Source: Lysinibacillus fusiformis
Lineage (GTDB): Bacteria > Bacillota > Bacilli > Bacillales_A > Planococcaceae
Assembly: GCF_002845985.1 (NCBI RefSeq)
Contig: NZ_PDFK01000004.1
Coordinates: forward strand, 62,001 to 126,000
DNA: 64,000 bases
Reading direction: 5' to 3'
Below the pieces are notes generated by a model, which was not told where the DNA came from, did no database searches, and saw nothing but the letters and a program-made list of their open reading frames with translations. Of the stretch, positions 1-7,945 are shown one piece after another (positions within the stretch are counted from its first letter, which is position 1; the number at the start of each line of letters is the position of its first letter). Position numbers and translations under genes: made by a program.

Positions 1-524
1 GTTTTAGGATACATAACCCCTGTATAGGGCTCTTTATGCTTCACTTCAAATGCATTCGAATAGTAAAGACTTTTTAGGGCAAATTCCTTGGCTGTGCGAT
101 AGTTGCCCATCGAAATTTCTAAATCACTTAGGTTATTGTAAATTTTCCCCATACTCTCCACATGATGAATCGTTTCAGCTATTTTTAAGCCCTTCAGCAT
201 TAACTCTTCTGATTTCTTTAAATGACCAAATGTTCCCCAATAAATAGCGGCTAAATTGTAGTATTGAATTAAATCGATATCATTGCCATGTTGAAAGGTT
301 AGCTCACGATATTGTTCAAGGACACTGATGGAAAGCTGTAGATCACCCGTTTGAAAATAACTAGCACAACTATAGCGCAATAGCAGGATAGCCTTATCAT
401 ACATTCCAAGCTCAATGGCACTCTCGATTGCGGCACTACTTATTTCTATATATTCTAAAAAGCGATCAGCATTATATAATTCATTGAGCGTAATCCATAA
501 TTCTTCAAATTCTTGTGTGTTCAT
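1..524 (-). CDS. TPR-repeat protein, C-terminus cut by window edge
   Basis: From the ATG at 522-524 the minus strand is open for 174 codons and runs off the left edge. The product is helix-rich and contains TPR-like hairpins, for example YNLAAIYWGTFGHLKKSEEL and IYNNLSDLEISMGNYRTAKE. The start is supported by an AAGGGGGA ribosome binding site just upstream and a sigma-A type promoter at 559-587. It has no signal peptide, so it is probably cytoplasmic. In Bacillaceae such N-terminal TPR blocks are often fused to a GGDEF domain or belong to Rap-like regulators; which applies cannot be decided because the C-terminus is missing. Confidence 0.75.
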   Translation of the reverse strand, partial: MNTQEFEELWITLNELYNADRFLEYIEISSAAIESAIELGMYDKAILLLRYSCASYFQTGDLQLSISVLEQYRELTFQHGNDIDLIQYYNLAAIYWGTFGHLKKSEELMLKGLKIAETIHHVESMGKIYNNLSDLEISMGNYRTAKEFALKSLYYSNAFEVKHKEPYTGVMYPK

Positions 525-558
525 ACCGCTCCCCCTTATTTTCACCCTTACTTCTTTA

Positions 559-587
559 ATACTACCTTTGCACACAAAATATTACAA
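559..587 (-). promoter_or_regulatory. Sigma-A type promoter of the TPR gene
   Basis: On the minus strand TTGTAA (582-587) and TAGTAT (559-564) are separated by 17 bp, 35 bp before the ATG of the TPR gene. This is a good match to the vegetative consensus. Confidence 0.5.
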
Positions 588-716
588 TTCTTTGGACTCA
601 TTTAATTTCCCATCATTAAGCAATTATTCCTAACAACAAATATCTCTATGTATTTTATCCTAGATGTAATGAAAAGTTATTTTAACATGGTACTTTCACT
701 ATAATTTTCTCCTCAA

Positions 717-746
717 CAAAAAACAAGCCTCTTTCAAAGAGACTTG
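717..746 (-). terminator. Rho-independent terminator of the sigma/anti-sigma operon
   Basis: A stem of CAAG plus CTCTT pairing with AAGAG plus CTTG is followed on the minus strand by a run of six T. It sits directly after the stop codon of the 396-aa gene. Confidence 0.75.
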
Positions 747-1937
747 CTAAGATTCCTGTAAACCTATTAGCGCTTTTAACTGCATTGCTCTTTTAGCATT
801 CAGCTGGATTTCTCCACTCCCTACCTTTTGAAGATAAAGAGATCCACCATAGCCCTTCCACATTTCGATACGCACGCCATCAACCTGAAAAGAATACTCG
901 GGAGGTCTTGCTATCTTATTGGCTGGCTGCCATGGGACATCCTGCAAAAACTGAGCGACTTCTTGTTCATTTTCCAGCTCAAGCACCTTTGTAATGGTTG
1001 GCTCTAGTTTTTCCAATTTAGTTAATAAACCATATTTTCTTATGACTCCGTTTTCCTCAATGCTCCCTGTTCCCATTGAAGTGAAAGTAATATAATCGCC
1101 TTGCTTGACAGGAAATTCATCCAGCACAGGATACCAATCGGCTTGTTCATATTTTTCCGCAAGCTGTCCCTCCGTCATATGATTAAGATCCTCAGGAATC
1201 ACTCCTTCTATAAATAAGAAAACATTCGATTCGACCTTCGCAACTGTGCCGACCATTGAAGAGCCATGTGCACTGGTACGTATTTCGATGTTATGCTCCT
1301 TTTGAAAGGTTCTTGCCTGCTCAGCAAAATGCGCTTGGAAATACCGTTTGGCATCAATATTGGCTACCTCTTGATAAGCATAAAAGGTTGGATATTTTTC
1401 TTGATATATCGCATACAGCTTCGTCCTAGCGGTATACATTGGTAGAAGGGGTTCAAGGTATGTTTTCACATATTGTTTCGGCTCTAGTCCGAGAAAAAAA
1501 GCTTTAGATTCAGGCGATTGCTGTAGCATTTCCAATTGCTCAACCTGTTTCTTTCTTTCTGCCTCTAACTCTTCCTTAGAATAGGTAACCCCTAATGATT
1601 TCGCAAAATAGTAGGAGGCAACAAGTTTTTCATATGAAAAATACGCCTCCTCTTTATAATATGCCTGCTCTTGCCCTGACCGTATCATATGGCTAATACG
1701 CTCAAAGTGCTCCAGTTGCCTTTCATGGAATAGGGCGGTCGTCTGCTTTGTTTCATTCGTTAAAAGCTGCATCATTATAAAACCCACAACACAAAGAGTG
1801 AGCACAACCGTTAATAGCGTGAATCGTACAGATTTTTTTCTGTTAGTCGGCTGTTGTAACACATGTTTTTTGACTCTTTCTTTGCTCACTGTCACATCCC
1901 CTGCTACATTGACTAATTCCTTCTGTATATCATTCAT
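747..1937 (-). CDS. Single-pass membrane protein, putative anti-sigma factor
   Basis: The 396-aa product has a basic cytoplasmic N-terminus of about 38 residues, one membrane helix at about 39-59, and a large predicted extracytoplasmic domain of more than 300 residues. Its start overlaps the end of the ECF sigma gene by 8 bp, so the two are translationally coupled. That order and topology are typical of a membrane anti-sigma factor that holds its cognate sigma. No zinc-finger HxxxCxxC motif is visible in the N-terminus, so the sigma-binding part is not a standard ZAS domain. I do not recognise a specific family; the role is inferred from context. Confidence 0.7.
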   Translation of the reverse strand: MNDIQKELVNVAGDVTVSKERVKKHVLQQPTNRKKSVRFTLLTVVLTLCVVGFIMMQLLTNETKQTTALFHERQLEHFERISHMIRSGQEQAYYKEEAYFSYEKLVASYYFAKSLGVTYSKEELEAERKKQVEQLEMLQQSPESKAFFLGLEPKQYVKTYLEPLLPMYTARTKLYAIYQEKYPTFYAYQEVANIDAKRYFQAHFAEQARTFQKEHNIEIRTSAHGSSMVGTVAKVESNVFLFIEGVIPEDLNHMTEGQLAEKYEQADWYPVLDEFPVKQGDYITFTSMGTGSIEENGVIRKYGLLTKLEKLEPTITKVLELENEQEVAQFLQDVPWQPANKIARPPEYSFQVDGVRIEMWKGYGGSLYLQKVGSGEIQLNAKRAMQLKALIGLQES

Positions 1938-2436
1938 GCCCTAGCACCTCCCATTCCTCCTGCTTTAGATGGGGCTTTAATGCTTCTCTTGCCCGTTTCA
2001 GCCTTGTTTTCACCGTATTTTCTGCAATTCCTAGTAGCTGAGCAATATCACGAATCTTCATTTCTTCAAAATAATAAAGAATGACGGGCTCACGATAGGC
2101 TAAGGACAATTTTAAAATGGCTGCCCCAATCTGAGATCGTTCCTCTGCTGCAACGAGCTCATCCCGCTGTTTATGCCCCTGTAGCGGAAATAGTTTTTCT
2201 TGGAATAGTAATTTCCTATAATGCCAGCTTTTTAAATAATCTTTGCTTTGATTAATCGTTAACGTGGATAAATAAGCACGTAGCTGCCCTCGCTCCTCAT
2301 AGCCACGCTGAGAAAATTTAATAAAGACCTCTTGTACAATATCCTCGGCTGTTTGCCGGTTTTTCACGTAAAAATAGGCGAGACGTAATAAATGTTCTGC
2401 ATGTTCATCGATTATTTCTTCAAGTATGCCGTCCAC
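1930..2436 (-). CDS. ECF-type RNA polymerase sigma factor
   Basis: This 168-aa protein has the two-domain layout of ECF sigma factors. Region 2 lies at about residues 12-41 (the stretch containing AEDIVQEVFIKF) and region 4 at about 107-151 with the helix-turn-helix IRDIAQLLGIAENTVKTRLK. It directs RNA polymerase to a small regulon, probably in response to envelope stress. It is the first gene of a two-gene operon with a membrane partner at 747-1937. A TGAAAC-N17-CGTT element upstream (2456-2482) resembles an ECF promoter and suggests autoregulation. Its exact regulon and subgroup cannot be read from the sequence. Confidence 0.93.
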   Translation of the reverse strand: MDGILEEIIDEHAEHLLRLAYFYVKNRQTAEDIVQEVFIKFSQRGYEERGQLRAYLSTLTINQSKDYLKSWHYRKLLFQEKLFPLQGHKQRDELVAAEERSQIGAAILKLSLAYREPVILYYFEEMKIRDIAQLLGIAENTVKTRLKRAREALKPHLKQEEWEVLGHE

Positions 2437-2455
2437 CTCCCCTTCTTACACTATA

Positions 2456-2482
2456 AACGACTGCCACTAAATAACCGTTTCA
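2456..2482 (-). promoter_or_regulatory. ECF-type promoter, likely autoregulatory
   Basis: The minus strand has TGAAAC at 2477-2482 and CGTT at 2456-2459 with a 17-bp spacer, 19 bp before the sigma factor start codon. TGAAAC plus CGT is the hallmark of Bacillus ECF promoters of the sigma-W/M/X group. Confidence 0.6.
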
Positions 2483-2510
2483 TTTTTTTAACTATTATTC
2501 AAAAAGAACC

Positions 2511-2541
2511 TTGACCTTGGAGCATACTCCAATGTTAGGAT
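2511..2541 (+). promoter_or_regulatory. MerR-type promoter with 19-bp spacer and operator dyad
   Basis: TTGACC (2511-2516) and TAGGAT (2536-2541) are 19 bp apart. The spacer contains the inverted repeat TTGGAG-CATA-CTCCAA (2517-2532). An over-long spacer holding a dyad is the classic arrangement that a MerR activator untwists, so the downstream regulator probably controls its own operon. Confidence 0.8.
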
Positions 2542-2560
2542 TAATTTAGGAGGTGCTCGT

Positions 2561-2989
2561 ATGAAAATTAAACAATTCGCCGAAAAATTTCACTTCACAA
2601 CTGATACAGTCCGTTACTACGAAAAAGAGGGTCTTTTACATCCCCGAAAACAGGACAATGGCTATCGTGTGTATGATGCCGCATGTGAGCAGACAATGAA
2701 ATTCATCATCGTCTTACGTCAACTCGGCTTTACCTTACAAGAAATTAAACATTTACTGACCTTGGAACAAAAGCCTATCTCCACAGCTTGTAATGAAGAA
2801 ACCGTACAGCTATTTTCAGTCAAAATAGCACAAATCGAGCAACAACTACGTTTCTATCAGCACGCACTGCAATCATTACAATTGACTAAAACATTAATGG
2901 CTGACGGACAATATGAAAAAAATCAAGAAAAAATTGCCTCTCTCATTGAGGGGATGTATCAAAATTTATTGGAAGGTCGTGGCTTATGA
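2561..2989 (+). CDS. MerR-family transcriptional regulator
   Basis: The 142-aa product begins with a winged helix-turn-helix of the MerR type (residues 1-70, including TTDTVRYYEKEGLL and NGYRVYD) followed by a coiled-coil dimerisation helix at about 80-120. The short C-terminus has no cysteine-rich metal loop, so the effector is not obviously a metal. It is the first gene of an operon: its TGA overlaps the ATG of the DUF4260 gene as ATGA. A 19-bp-spacer promoter with a dyad lies immediately upstream. An AGGAGGTG ribosome binding site supports the start. Confidence 0.93.
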   Translation: MKIKQFAEKFHFTTDTVRYYEKEGLLHPRKQDNGYRVYDAACEQTMKFIIVLRQLGFTLQEIKHLLTLEQKPISTACNEETVQLFSVKIAQIEQQLRFYQHALQSLQLTKTLMADGQYEKNQEKIASLIEGMYQNLLEGRGL

Positions 2990-3342
2990 TGAAATTACGT
3001 AAAATCATCTCTTTAGAATATGTGATTGCCTTGATTATCACCGTCTTTTTCTATGGGCACTTGGATTTTTCATGGCTGTATTTTATGGTGTTTTTATTAC
3101 TCCCTGACATCACTATGATCGGCTATCTCCTCAATCCGAAAATAGGCGCTGTTTTCTATAATATTGGGCATAGCTTTGTATTGCCTGCCCTCCTTCTAGT
3201 AATAGACTTTATGATGTCTAGCTCTATATTTCTGATGGTTGCTTTAATTTGGCTCGCACATATTTTCTTAGATCGCGCACTTGGCTACGGTTTAAAATAT
3301 GAGGAAGCCTTTCAGAAAACACATTTACAGCAAATTACGTAA
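2986..3342 (+). CDS. DUF4260-type small membrane protein
   Basis: The 118-aa protein has four predicted membrane helices and matches my recollection of the DUF4260 family, including the conserved WLYFMVFLLLPDITMIGYL region and a C-terminal AHIFLDRALGYGLKY segment. Its biochemical function is unknown. It overlaps the MerR gene by 4 bp and is followed by a strong terminator, so the two form a complete bicistronic unit under MerR control. A second ATG lies 3 nt downstream and could equally be the start. Confidence 0.85.
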   Translation: MMKLRKIISLEYVIALIITVFFYGHLDFSWLYFMVFLLLPDITMIGYLLNPKIGAVFYNIGHSFVLPALLLVIDFMMSSSIFLMVALIWLAHIFLDRALGYGLKYEEAFQKTHLQQIT

Positions 3343-3352
3343 GTATTACAAA

Positions 3353-3401
3353 AAAACAACCACTCTACATGGTTCGGTGACCGTATAGAGTGGTTGTTTT
3401 T
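3353..3401. terminator. Bidirectional terminator
   Basis: A long stem pairs AAACAACCACTCTA with TAGAGTGGTTGTTT and is flanked by A and T runs. It closes the MerR/DUF4260 operon and could also stop minus-strand transcription from the 70-aa gene. Confidence 0.85.
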
Positions 3402-3463
3402 AAACTAATAGATCATCTATTTATAAATCATAAACCTGCTACATTTACTATGTACGGATCACT

Positions 3464-3676
3464 TTATCCCCTCATGATGAAGATAAGAAAGTTGTAAATA
3501 AACGGTAATATCAAAGCAAGCGCTAAGCACAGCACCGCTGCCCATTTTGTGTTCTTGATGCCCCTATCATCACCTATCTTTAGATGATGAAAATAAGTTA
3601 ATGTAAAATAAAAGCATACAACCATCAACAGGGGTGAGGTCAATTGTTGGAGTACGCCAACTATAAATGTAGACAT
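3464..3676 (-). CDS. Small two-helix membrane protein of unknown function
   Basis: The 70-aa product has two hydrophobic helices (about residues 5-26 and 45-67) separated by a short polar loop. I chose the ATG at 3674-3676 because GGAGG lies 9 nt upstream; an in-frame TTG 6 nt earlier is too close to that site. It lies downstream of the two-component/lipoprotein operon on the same strand but beyond a terminator at 3710-3743, so it may have its own promoter. I do not recognise the family. Confidence 0.65.
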   Translation of the reverse strand: MSTFIVGVLQQLTSPLLMVVCFYFTLTYFHHLKIGDDRGIKNTKWAAVLCLALALILPFIYNFLIFIMRG

Positions 3677-3709
3677 CGTCAAAAACCTCCTTTTTTTAAA
3701 TTAAACCAT

Positions 3710-3743
3710 AAAAAGGCAGGATCATCCATCTGTGATCCTACCA
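3710..3743 (-). terminator. Terminator after the two-component/lipoprotein operon
   Basis: GGTAGGATCA pairs with TGATCCTGCC (one mismatch) and is followed by T5 on the minus strand, just after the 73-aa membrane protein gene. Confidence 0.8.
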
Positions 3744-3752
3744 CTGTTCTAT

Positions 3753-3974
3753 TTAGATGAAACGTTTTAAGATGGATTCATAAAGCCCTACCATAAATAG
3801 GCCAATCACGATGGGAATCAGGGATGTAAAACTAAAATAAAAACCTGCATCATCATACTGACCTAAAAAGTGAAATTGTAGCCAAGATACTCCATAGGTT
3901 TCCCCTACTCCATATAAGAAAATAGTGGTAAATAAAAACAATGCAAGACATTTCAGCCCTTCTGCTCTTTTCAT
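3753..3974 (-). CDS. Small two-helix membrane protein of unknown function
   Basis: The 73-aa product has hydrophobic helices at about residues 8-24 and 46-65 joined by an aromatic loop. The start ATG is preceded by GAGGTGAT. It follows the lipoprotein gene by only 9 bp and is the last gene before a terminator, so it is probably cotranscribed with the response regulator, histidine kinase and lipoprotein. The family is not recognised; a role at the membrane with the lipoprotein is inferred from position only. Confidence 0.65.
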   Translation of the reverse strand: MKRAEGLKCLALFLFTTIFLYGVGETYGVSWLQFHFLGQYDDAGFYFSFTSLIPIVIGLFMVGLYESILKRFI

Positions 3975-3983
3975 AGCATCACC

Positions 3984-5054
3984 TCATTGAACAAATGTCA
4001 TTTGTTGCACATAGCTTAAAAGATCCTCAAGCGTTAACGCTGGATTTTCCCCAACGATATTGTATTGATAGCCATTTTCCTGCCAAGAAATGGAACGGAA
4101 ATTTTCATCATCCATAACAGTTCCTTTTTGCCCTCGAATAACCATCTCTTTTTCATTTAATATTGGCTCAATTTCTGCCAAACTCGGATCTGCCTTGAAA
4201 ATAGTAACAAAAAATGCTGGCTGCCCATCTAATCCATAGTCAAATGAATATTCAGGTCGATCTTCTAATCCTTTAGCCATGGAAATCTTGTCTAGCGTAA
4301 GATCATTTTCTTGTGGGACTACTAAAAAAGCTCCTAGTTTTTCTTTTGCAACTGCTAACGAAACAGATTCTGAAGTATCCTCTCCACTAATTTCTTCAAT
4401 CGTTACATCCTTTGGTAGATCTAGTGTAAATTGTTGGTCATCTATTTTTTTACCCTCCTCCATCTTTGTAAATTCCGTGATCATTTGATTTCCTGCATTA
4501 TCTGTCTTCGTTTTTAATGTCAGCCATGTTTTCTTGTCAATCCATACTTCGATATCCCCAAATAACGATTCGCTTTTTTTCGTTTTGGCTACAATTTTAT
4601 ACGTGTCTCTACCAGCTACCTTTTCCTCACCTGCGATCTTAATCTCATGTGTATCCTTGATTAACTTAAAAATAAGCTGTACTTGATCTCTAGGTGATTG
4701 AAGTCCATCTAGTCCACCTTGTGGAAAGGCCATTTTATAGGCTGTATTTTCAGCAACATCATAGCTTATCACTTGTGAATCAGTCATGACTGAGATGACG
4801 TGTTCATCATTGTCACCTGTCATCTCCATACGTCTATTGCCATCCTTGACCCACTCTTTCACTTGGGCTTTGCCACCAAGCTCTCCCATATCTAACGTGT
4901 ATTCGCCATAATAAGTTAGTGGTTCTTTGGATTCTTGTAGTGCTTGCTCAATAATTTCCTGTGGTGAATACGATGCCTCCGTATTACAGCCCACTAAGCT
5001 AAATGTCATCACAGCGATTAAGCCCGCTGCTCGGCATGTTTTTTTCCATTTCAT
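3984..5054 (-). CDS. LolA-like lipoprotein
   Basis: The 356-aa precursor starts with a lipoprotein signal peptide ending in the lipobox SLVGC (Cys23). The mature region resembles the LolA/outer-membrane lipoprotein-sorting fold found in Gram-positive proteins: a beta-rich domain with WVKDGNRRMEM and a later IEVWIDKKTWLTLKTKT strand pair. Gram-positives have no outer membrane, so it probably binds a lipid or lipoprotein at the cell surface (inference). Its first 56 bp overlap the end of the histidine kinase gene, an unusually long coupling that links it to that sensor. Confidence 0.8.
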   Translation of the reverse strand: MKWKKTCRAAGLIAVMTFSLVGCNTEASYSPQEIIEQALQESKEPLTYYGEYTLDMGELGGKAQVKEWVKDGNRRMEMTGDNDEHVISVMTDSQVISYDVAENTAYKMAFPQGGLDGLQSPRDQVQLIFKLIKDTHEIKIAGEEKVAGRDTYKIVAKTKKSESLFGDIEVWIDKKTWLTLKTKTDNAGNQMITEFTKMEEGKKIDDQQFTLDLPKDVTIEEISGEDTSESVSLAVAKEKLGAFLVVPQENDLTLDKISMAKGLEDRPEYSFDYGLDGQPAFFVTIFKADPSLAEIEPILNEKEMVIRGQKGTVMDDENFRSISWQENGYQYNIVGENPALTLEDLLSYVQQMTFVQ

Positions 5055-6501
5055 TTTTAATTGCTCCTTTAAATGGTGGTAGCCAGCATACTACAGCTGT
5101 TCCGATATTCTCCTGCGAAAACAGCTCTACTGTACCACCATGTTTTTCGATAATTTGTTTTGTAATATTTAAACCTAGACCTGCCCCTCGTTCTCCAGCC
5201 TTCGTTCTTGCACGATCTGCTTGATACATGGGCTCGAATAATTTTGTGATGTCCTCCTGCAAAATGCCTTGACCACTATTTTGTACAATGATATATACAC
5301 CTTCTTGCTTGTTCAAAGTTGACTTCAGGAAATCAAAACTCCATACTGGATAACTCCCAGCATTGACGGCCGCTAAGCCAATAGATGTACCGATTTCACC
5401 ATAGCGCCAAGCATTGCTCATTAAATTATCAATCACACGCTGTAATTGTTTCGGGTGAACTGCATATAGCCCATCTACATCGCAGAAAACGTTTAAAGTA
5501 AATCCTTGTTCCTCACATAATGGTTCATAGTCAGACAATGCCATCTCAAAAAATTCTGCAGCATCAACAGCAACCAGCTCTAATTCATAATTCGTTGATT
5601 GGAGCAATGTATACATGAGTAAATCCTCTAGCATATGCTTCATCCGATCAGCCTTCGTTACGATGACCTGCTGATATTCCTCTTGTTGCTGTTCTGTAAG
5701 CCCCCTGCTTTGTAAAGATTCTGCATAGGCTTGAATGGCAGTCAGGGGCGTTTTTAAATCATGGGAAATACTTGCAATCATCAACTCTTTTTGTAGCTGC
5801 TCCTCTTTTAAGGAAGCTCTTGTCTTCTCAATTTCATTCTGCATGGCCACAAATGATTGAGCTAATTCTCCAATTTCATCTTTCCTTGCGCTAAGATTTG
5901 TTTCTACATGGCCACCTTTTGCAAAAATGCGCATTTGCTGCATCAGCTCTTTTAATGGTCGATTTAGTCTACGGTTAAGCACGAATAGGACAGCTAAATA
6001 GATGACAAGGAATAGTAGAATGGAACCTGTTATAACAAGCCATGAACGATTTTCAACACCCTTTACCCAATCTGCCCTAACTAATTGAATTTCATAGACA
6101 CCCAATAAATCGCCCTGTTGATAGACAGGCTCCTTATAGGTAAAGGCGTTGTATGTTTGTTGTAAATCAAATAATCCTTTAAACATGCGCTCTTTTCCAA
6201 CATAGCCTGATAACAAAGGATTGGAGGAATATAAAATAAAGCCAGATTTTGTATAAAGGGTAATTCCTAGCTGCTCATTTGTCAGCTCTTCTAACTCTTG
6301 TAAATCCGCGTTTTTTTGATAGAGCGCTGGATTGTCAATGGTTGCTTTTATTTGATTCAGCTCAGTCCACTTATCAAAGTATTCCGCAACATTTTTATCT
6401 TGATAATAAGCATTTATCCATACATAAAGGCTGTATGCCCCTGCAATCGGTAACACCATGATAAGAAAAAAAGTAAGGAGTAACCATGTTTTAATTTTCA
6501 T
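4999..6501 (-). CDS. Two-component sensor histidine kinase
   Basis: The 500-aa protein has an N-terminal membrane helix (about 7-29), an extracytoplasmic sensor of about 125 residues, and a second helix (about 156-176). A HAMP domain (about 180-232), the HisKA motif SISHDLKTPLTAI and a HATPase domain follow, the last with the N box at DNLMSNAWRYGE and the G box at GAGLGLNI. It phosphorylates the response regulator encoded immediately upstream, whose stop overlaps its start. The C-terminal tail after the ATPase fold is extended and overlaps the downstream lipoprotein gene. Confidence 0.93.
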   Translation of the reverse strand: MKIKTWLLLTFFLIMVLPIAGAYSLYVWINAYYQDKNVAEYFDKWTELNQIKATIDNPALYQKNADLQELEELTNEQLGITLYTKSGFILYSSNPLLSGYVGKERMFKGLFDLQQTYNAFTYKEPVYQQGDLLGVYEIQLVRADWVKGVENRSWLVITGSILLFLVIYLAVLFVLNRRLNRPLKELMQQMRIFAKGGHVETNLSARKDEIGELAQSFVAMQNEIEKTRASLKEEQLQKELMIASISHDLKTPLTAIQAYAESLQSRGLTEQQQEEYQQVIVTKADRMKHMLEDLLMYTLLQSTNYELELVAVDAAEFFEMALSDYEPLCEEQGFTLNVFCDVDGLYAVHPKQLQRVIDNLMSNAWRYGEIGTSIGLAAVNAGSYPVWSFDFLKSTLNKQEGVYIIVQNSGQGILQEDITKLFEPMYQADRARTKAGERGAGLGLNITKQIIEKHGGTVELFSQENIGTAVVCWLPPFKGAIKNEMEKNMPSSGLNRCDDI

Positions 6502-7196
6502 AATGGTTCACCTATAAAACGGTATCCCTTGCCCCATACAGTTTGAATAAAATGGGGGCTTTTCACAGAATCATTGAGCTTTTCACGCAATGCCTTGATA
6601 TGTACTGTGACCGTATGTGTGTCCTCTATACTCGCCTGCTGCCAAATATGCTGATACAGTTCCTCCTTTGTGAAGGTTTGATTCGGATTTTTAGCAAGTA
6701 GCCTGAAAAGAGCAAATTCTTTTTGGGTTAACGCTAGCTCTTGCTGATTAACACTCACTATCGCTCGTTGCCAATCAATCATTAATCCAAAGGCATAGGC
6801 AGTCCGATCTTCTACTTCCTCTAGCTTGTTATAACGTTTCCAGCGCCTAAGATGGGAAGCCACACGTGCCTTCAACTCCTCTAAACTAAACGGTTTTGCA
6901 ATATAATCATCTGCCCCCTGCAAGCCCTCCACCTTATCCGCTTCTTCCTTACGAGCACTCATCATGATGATCGGCACATCACTTTCCCAGCGTATATTCT
7001 GACAAACCGCAAGCCCATCCATCTCTGGCAGCATCCAATCAACCAACACTAAATCGAAGGAATCTGCCTGAAAATCTGCCAGTCCTTCAAGGCCCGTAGT
7101 CGCCCACGCCACACCGTACCCCTCCTGCTCTAGCGTCTCTTTGACAATCCGACCAATAGCGACATCATCCTCAATCAGTAGTAACTTTTCCTTCAT
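6498..7196 (-). CDS. OmpR/PhoB-family response regulator
   Basis: The 232-aa protein has a receiver domain (phospho-acceptor Asp in LVLVDWMLPEMDG, conserved Lys in IAKPFS) and a winged-helix DNA-binding domain (VTVHIKALREKLN, VWGKGYRFIG). I placed the start at the ATG 7194-7196 because CAGGAGGAG lies just upstream and the product then begins MKEKLLLIEDD, as usual for the family. The longer open frame to 7298 has no ribosome binding site. The gene overlaps the kinase by 4 bp. It is the first gene of the operon, and repeat array 1 lies upstream of it. Confidence 0.95.
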   Translation of the reverse strand: MKEKLLLIEDDVAIGRIVKETLEQEGYGVAWATTGLEGLADFQADSFDLVLVDWMLPEMDGLAVCQNIRWESDVPIIMMSARKEEADKVEGLQGADDYIAKPFSLEELKARVASHLRRWKRYNKLEEVEDRTAYAFGLMIDWQRAIVSVNQQELALTQKEFALFRLLAKNPNQTFTKEELYQHIWQQASIEDTHTVTVHIKALREKLNDSVKSPHFIQTVWGKGYRFIGEPL

Positions 7197-7344
7197 TCGT
7201 TCTCCTCCTGTTTCCACCTTACTATGGAAAAAGTGATTTTCTCCGAAGTTTATACTTTCTTTATAATTAACCTTAGAGGGAATCCGCTCCTCGCACAAGT
7301 AGGAGTGTTCCCAACATTCTACTAGGTGTAACCTTTACTTTGCG

Positions 7345-7893
7345 CGTTGTCTCCACCGCTATGTTCAGGCTATCCTCTACTTTGAGCATTCTATCCTCCA
7401 CTTTGCTCTTCCTATCCACTTCCTCTCCGCTATCCTCCACTTTAAGCGTTGTATCCACTACTTTCCTCGCTCTATCCTCCACTTTAAGCGTTGTATCCAC
7501 TACTTTTCTCGTTCTATCCTCCACTTTGCTCTTCCTATCCACCTCCTCTTCTCTATCCTGCTTTCTTCTCTCGCTATCCTCCACTTTAAGCGTTGTATCC
7601 ACCGCTTTTCTCGTTCTATCCTCCACTTTGCTCTTCCTATCCACTTCCTCTTCTCTATCCTGCTTTCTTCTCTCACTATCCTCCACTTTAAGCGTTGTAT
7701 CCACCGCTTTTCTCGTTCTATCCACCACTTTAAGCGTTCTATCCTCCACTTTGCTCTTCCTATCCACTTCCTCTTCTCTATCCTGCTTTTTGCTCTCGCT
7801 ATCCTTCACTTTAAGCGTTCTATCCTCCACTTTGCTCTTCCTATCCTCTTCCTCTCCTTTATCCTGTTTCTTGCTCTCGCTATCCTTCACTTA
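7345..7893 (+). repeat. TATCC tandem repeat array 1 (21/18-bp units)
   Basis: About 26 consecutive units each begin TATCC on the plus strand, most continuing as TCCACTTT and similar. Unit lengths are 21 bp with an 18-bp unit at 7413, 7536, 7638, 7761 and 7842. All spacings are multiples of three, so long frames stay open on both strands; the minus-strand one would encode a charged VEDRTLK-type repeat. The best start there (GTG at 7888-7890) has no ribosome binding site, so I treat it as non-coding. It lies between the pit terminator and the response regulator promoter region. Confidence 0.9.
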
Positions 7894-7903
7894 TCTACGC
7901 AAA

Positions 7904-7934
7904 TAAAAAAAGAATGCACAATTGCTGTGCATTC
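7904..7934 (-). terminator. Terminator of the DUF47-pit operon
   Basis: GAATGCACA pairs with TGTGCATTC around a short loop and is followed by T7 on the minus strand, directly after the pit stop codon. Confidence 0.88.
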
Positions 7935-7945
7935 CTCTTATCGTA

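Noticed and set aside
4999..5054. Possible annotation error in the 56-bp kinase/lipoprotein overlap
   Set aside because: The lipoprotein start is fixed by its signal peptide and the kinase frame is intact to its stop, so the overlap is real unless there is a sequencing error.
7273..7890. Minus-strand ORF encoding a charged VEDRTLK-type repeat protein
   Set aside because: It is the translation of tandem repeat array 1, has no ribosome binding site at its start, and sister arrays cannot be coding.
7345..7893. RNA-level sponge or attenuator role for the GGATA motifs
   Set aside because: The motif strand relative to transcription is opposite in array 3 compared with arrays 1 and 2, which does not fit a conserved RNA function.
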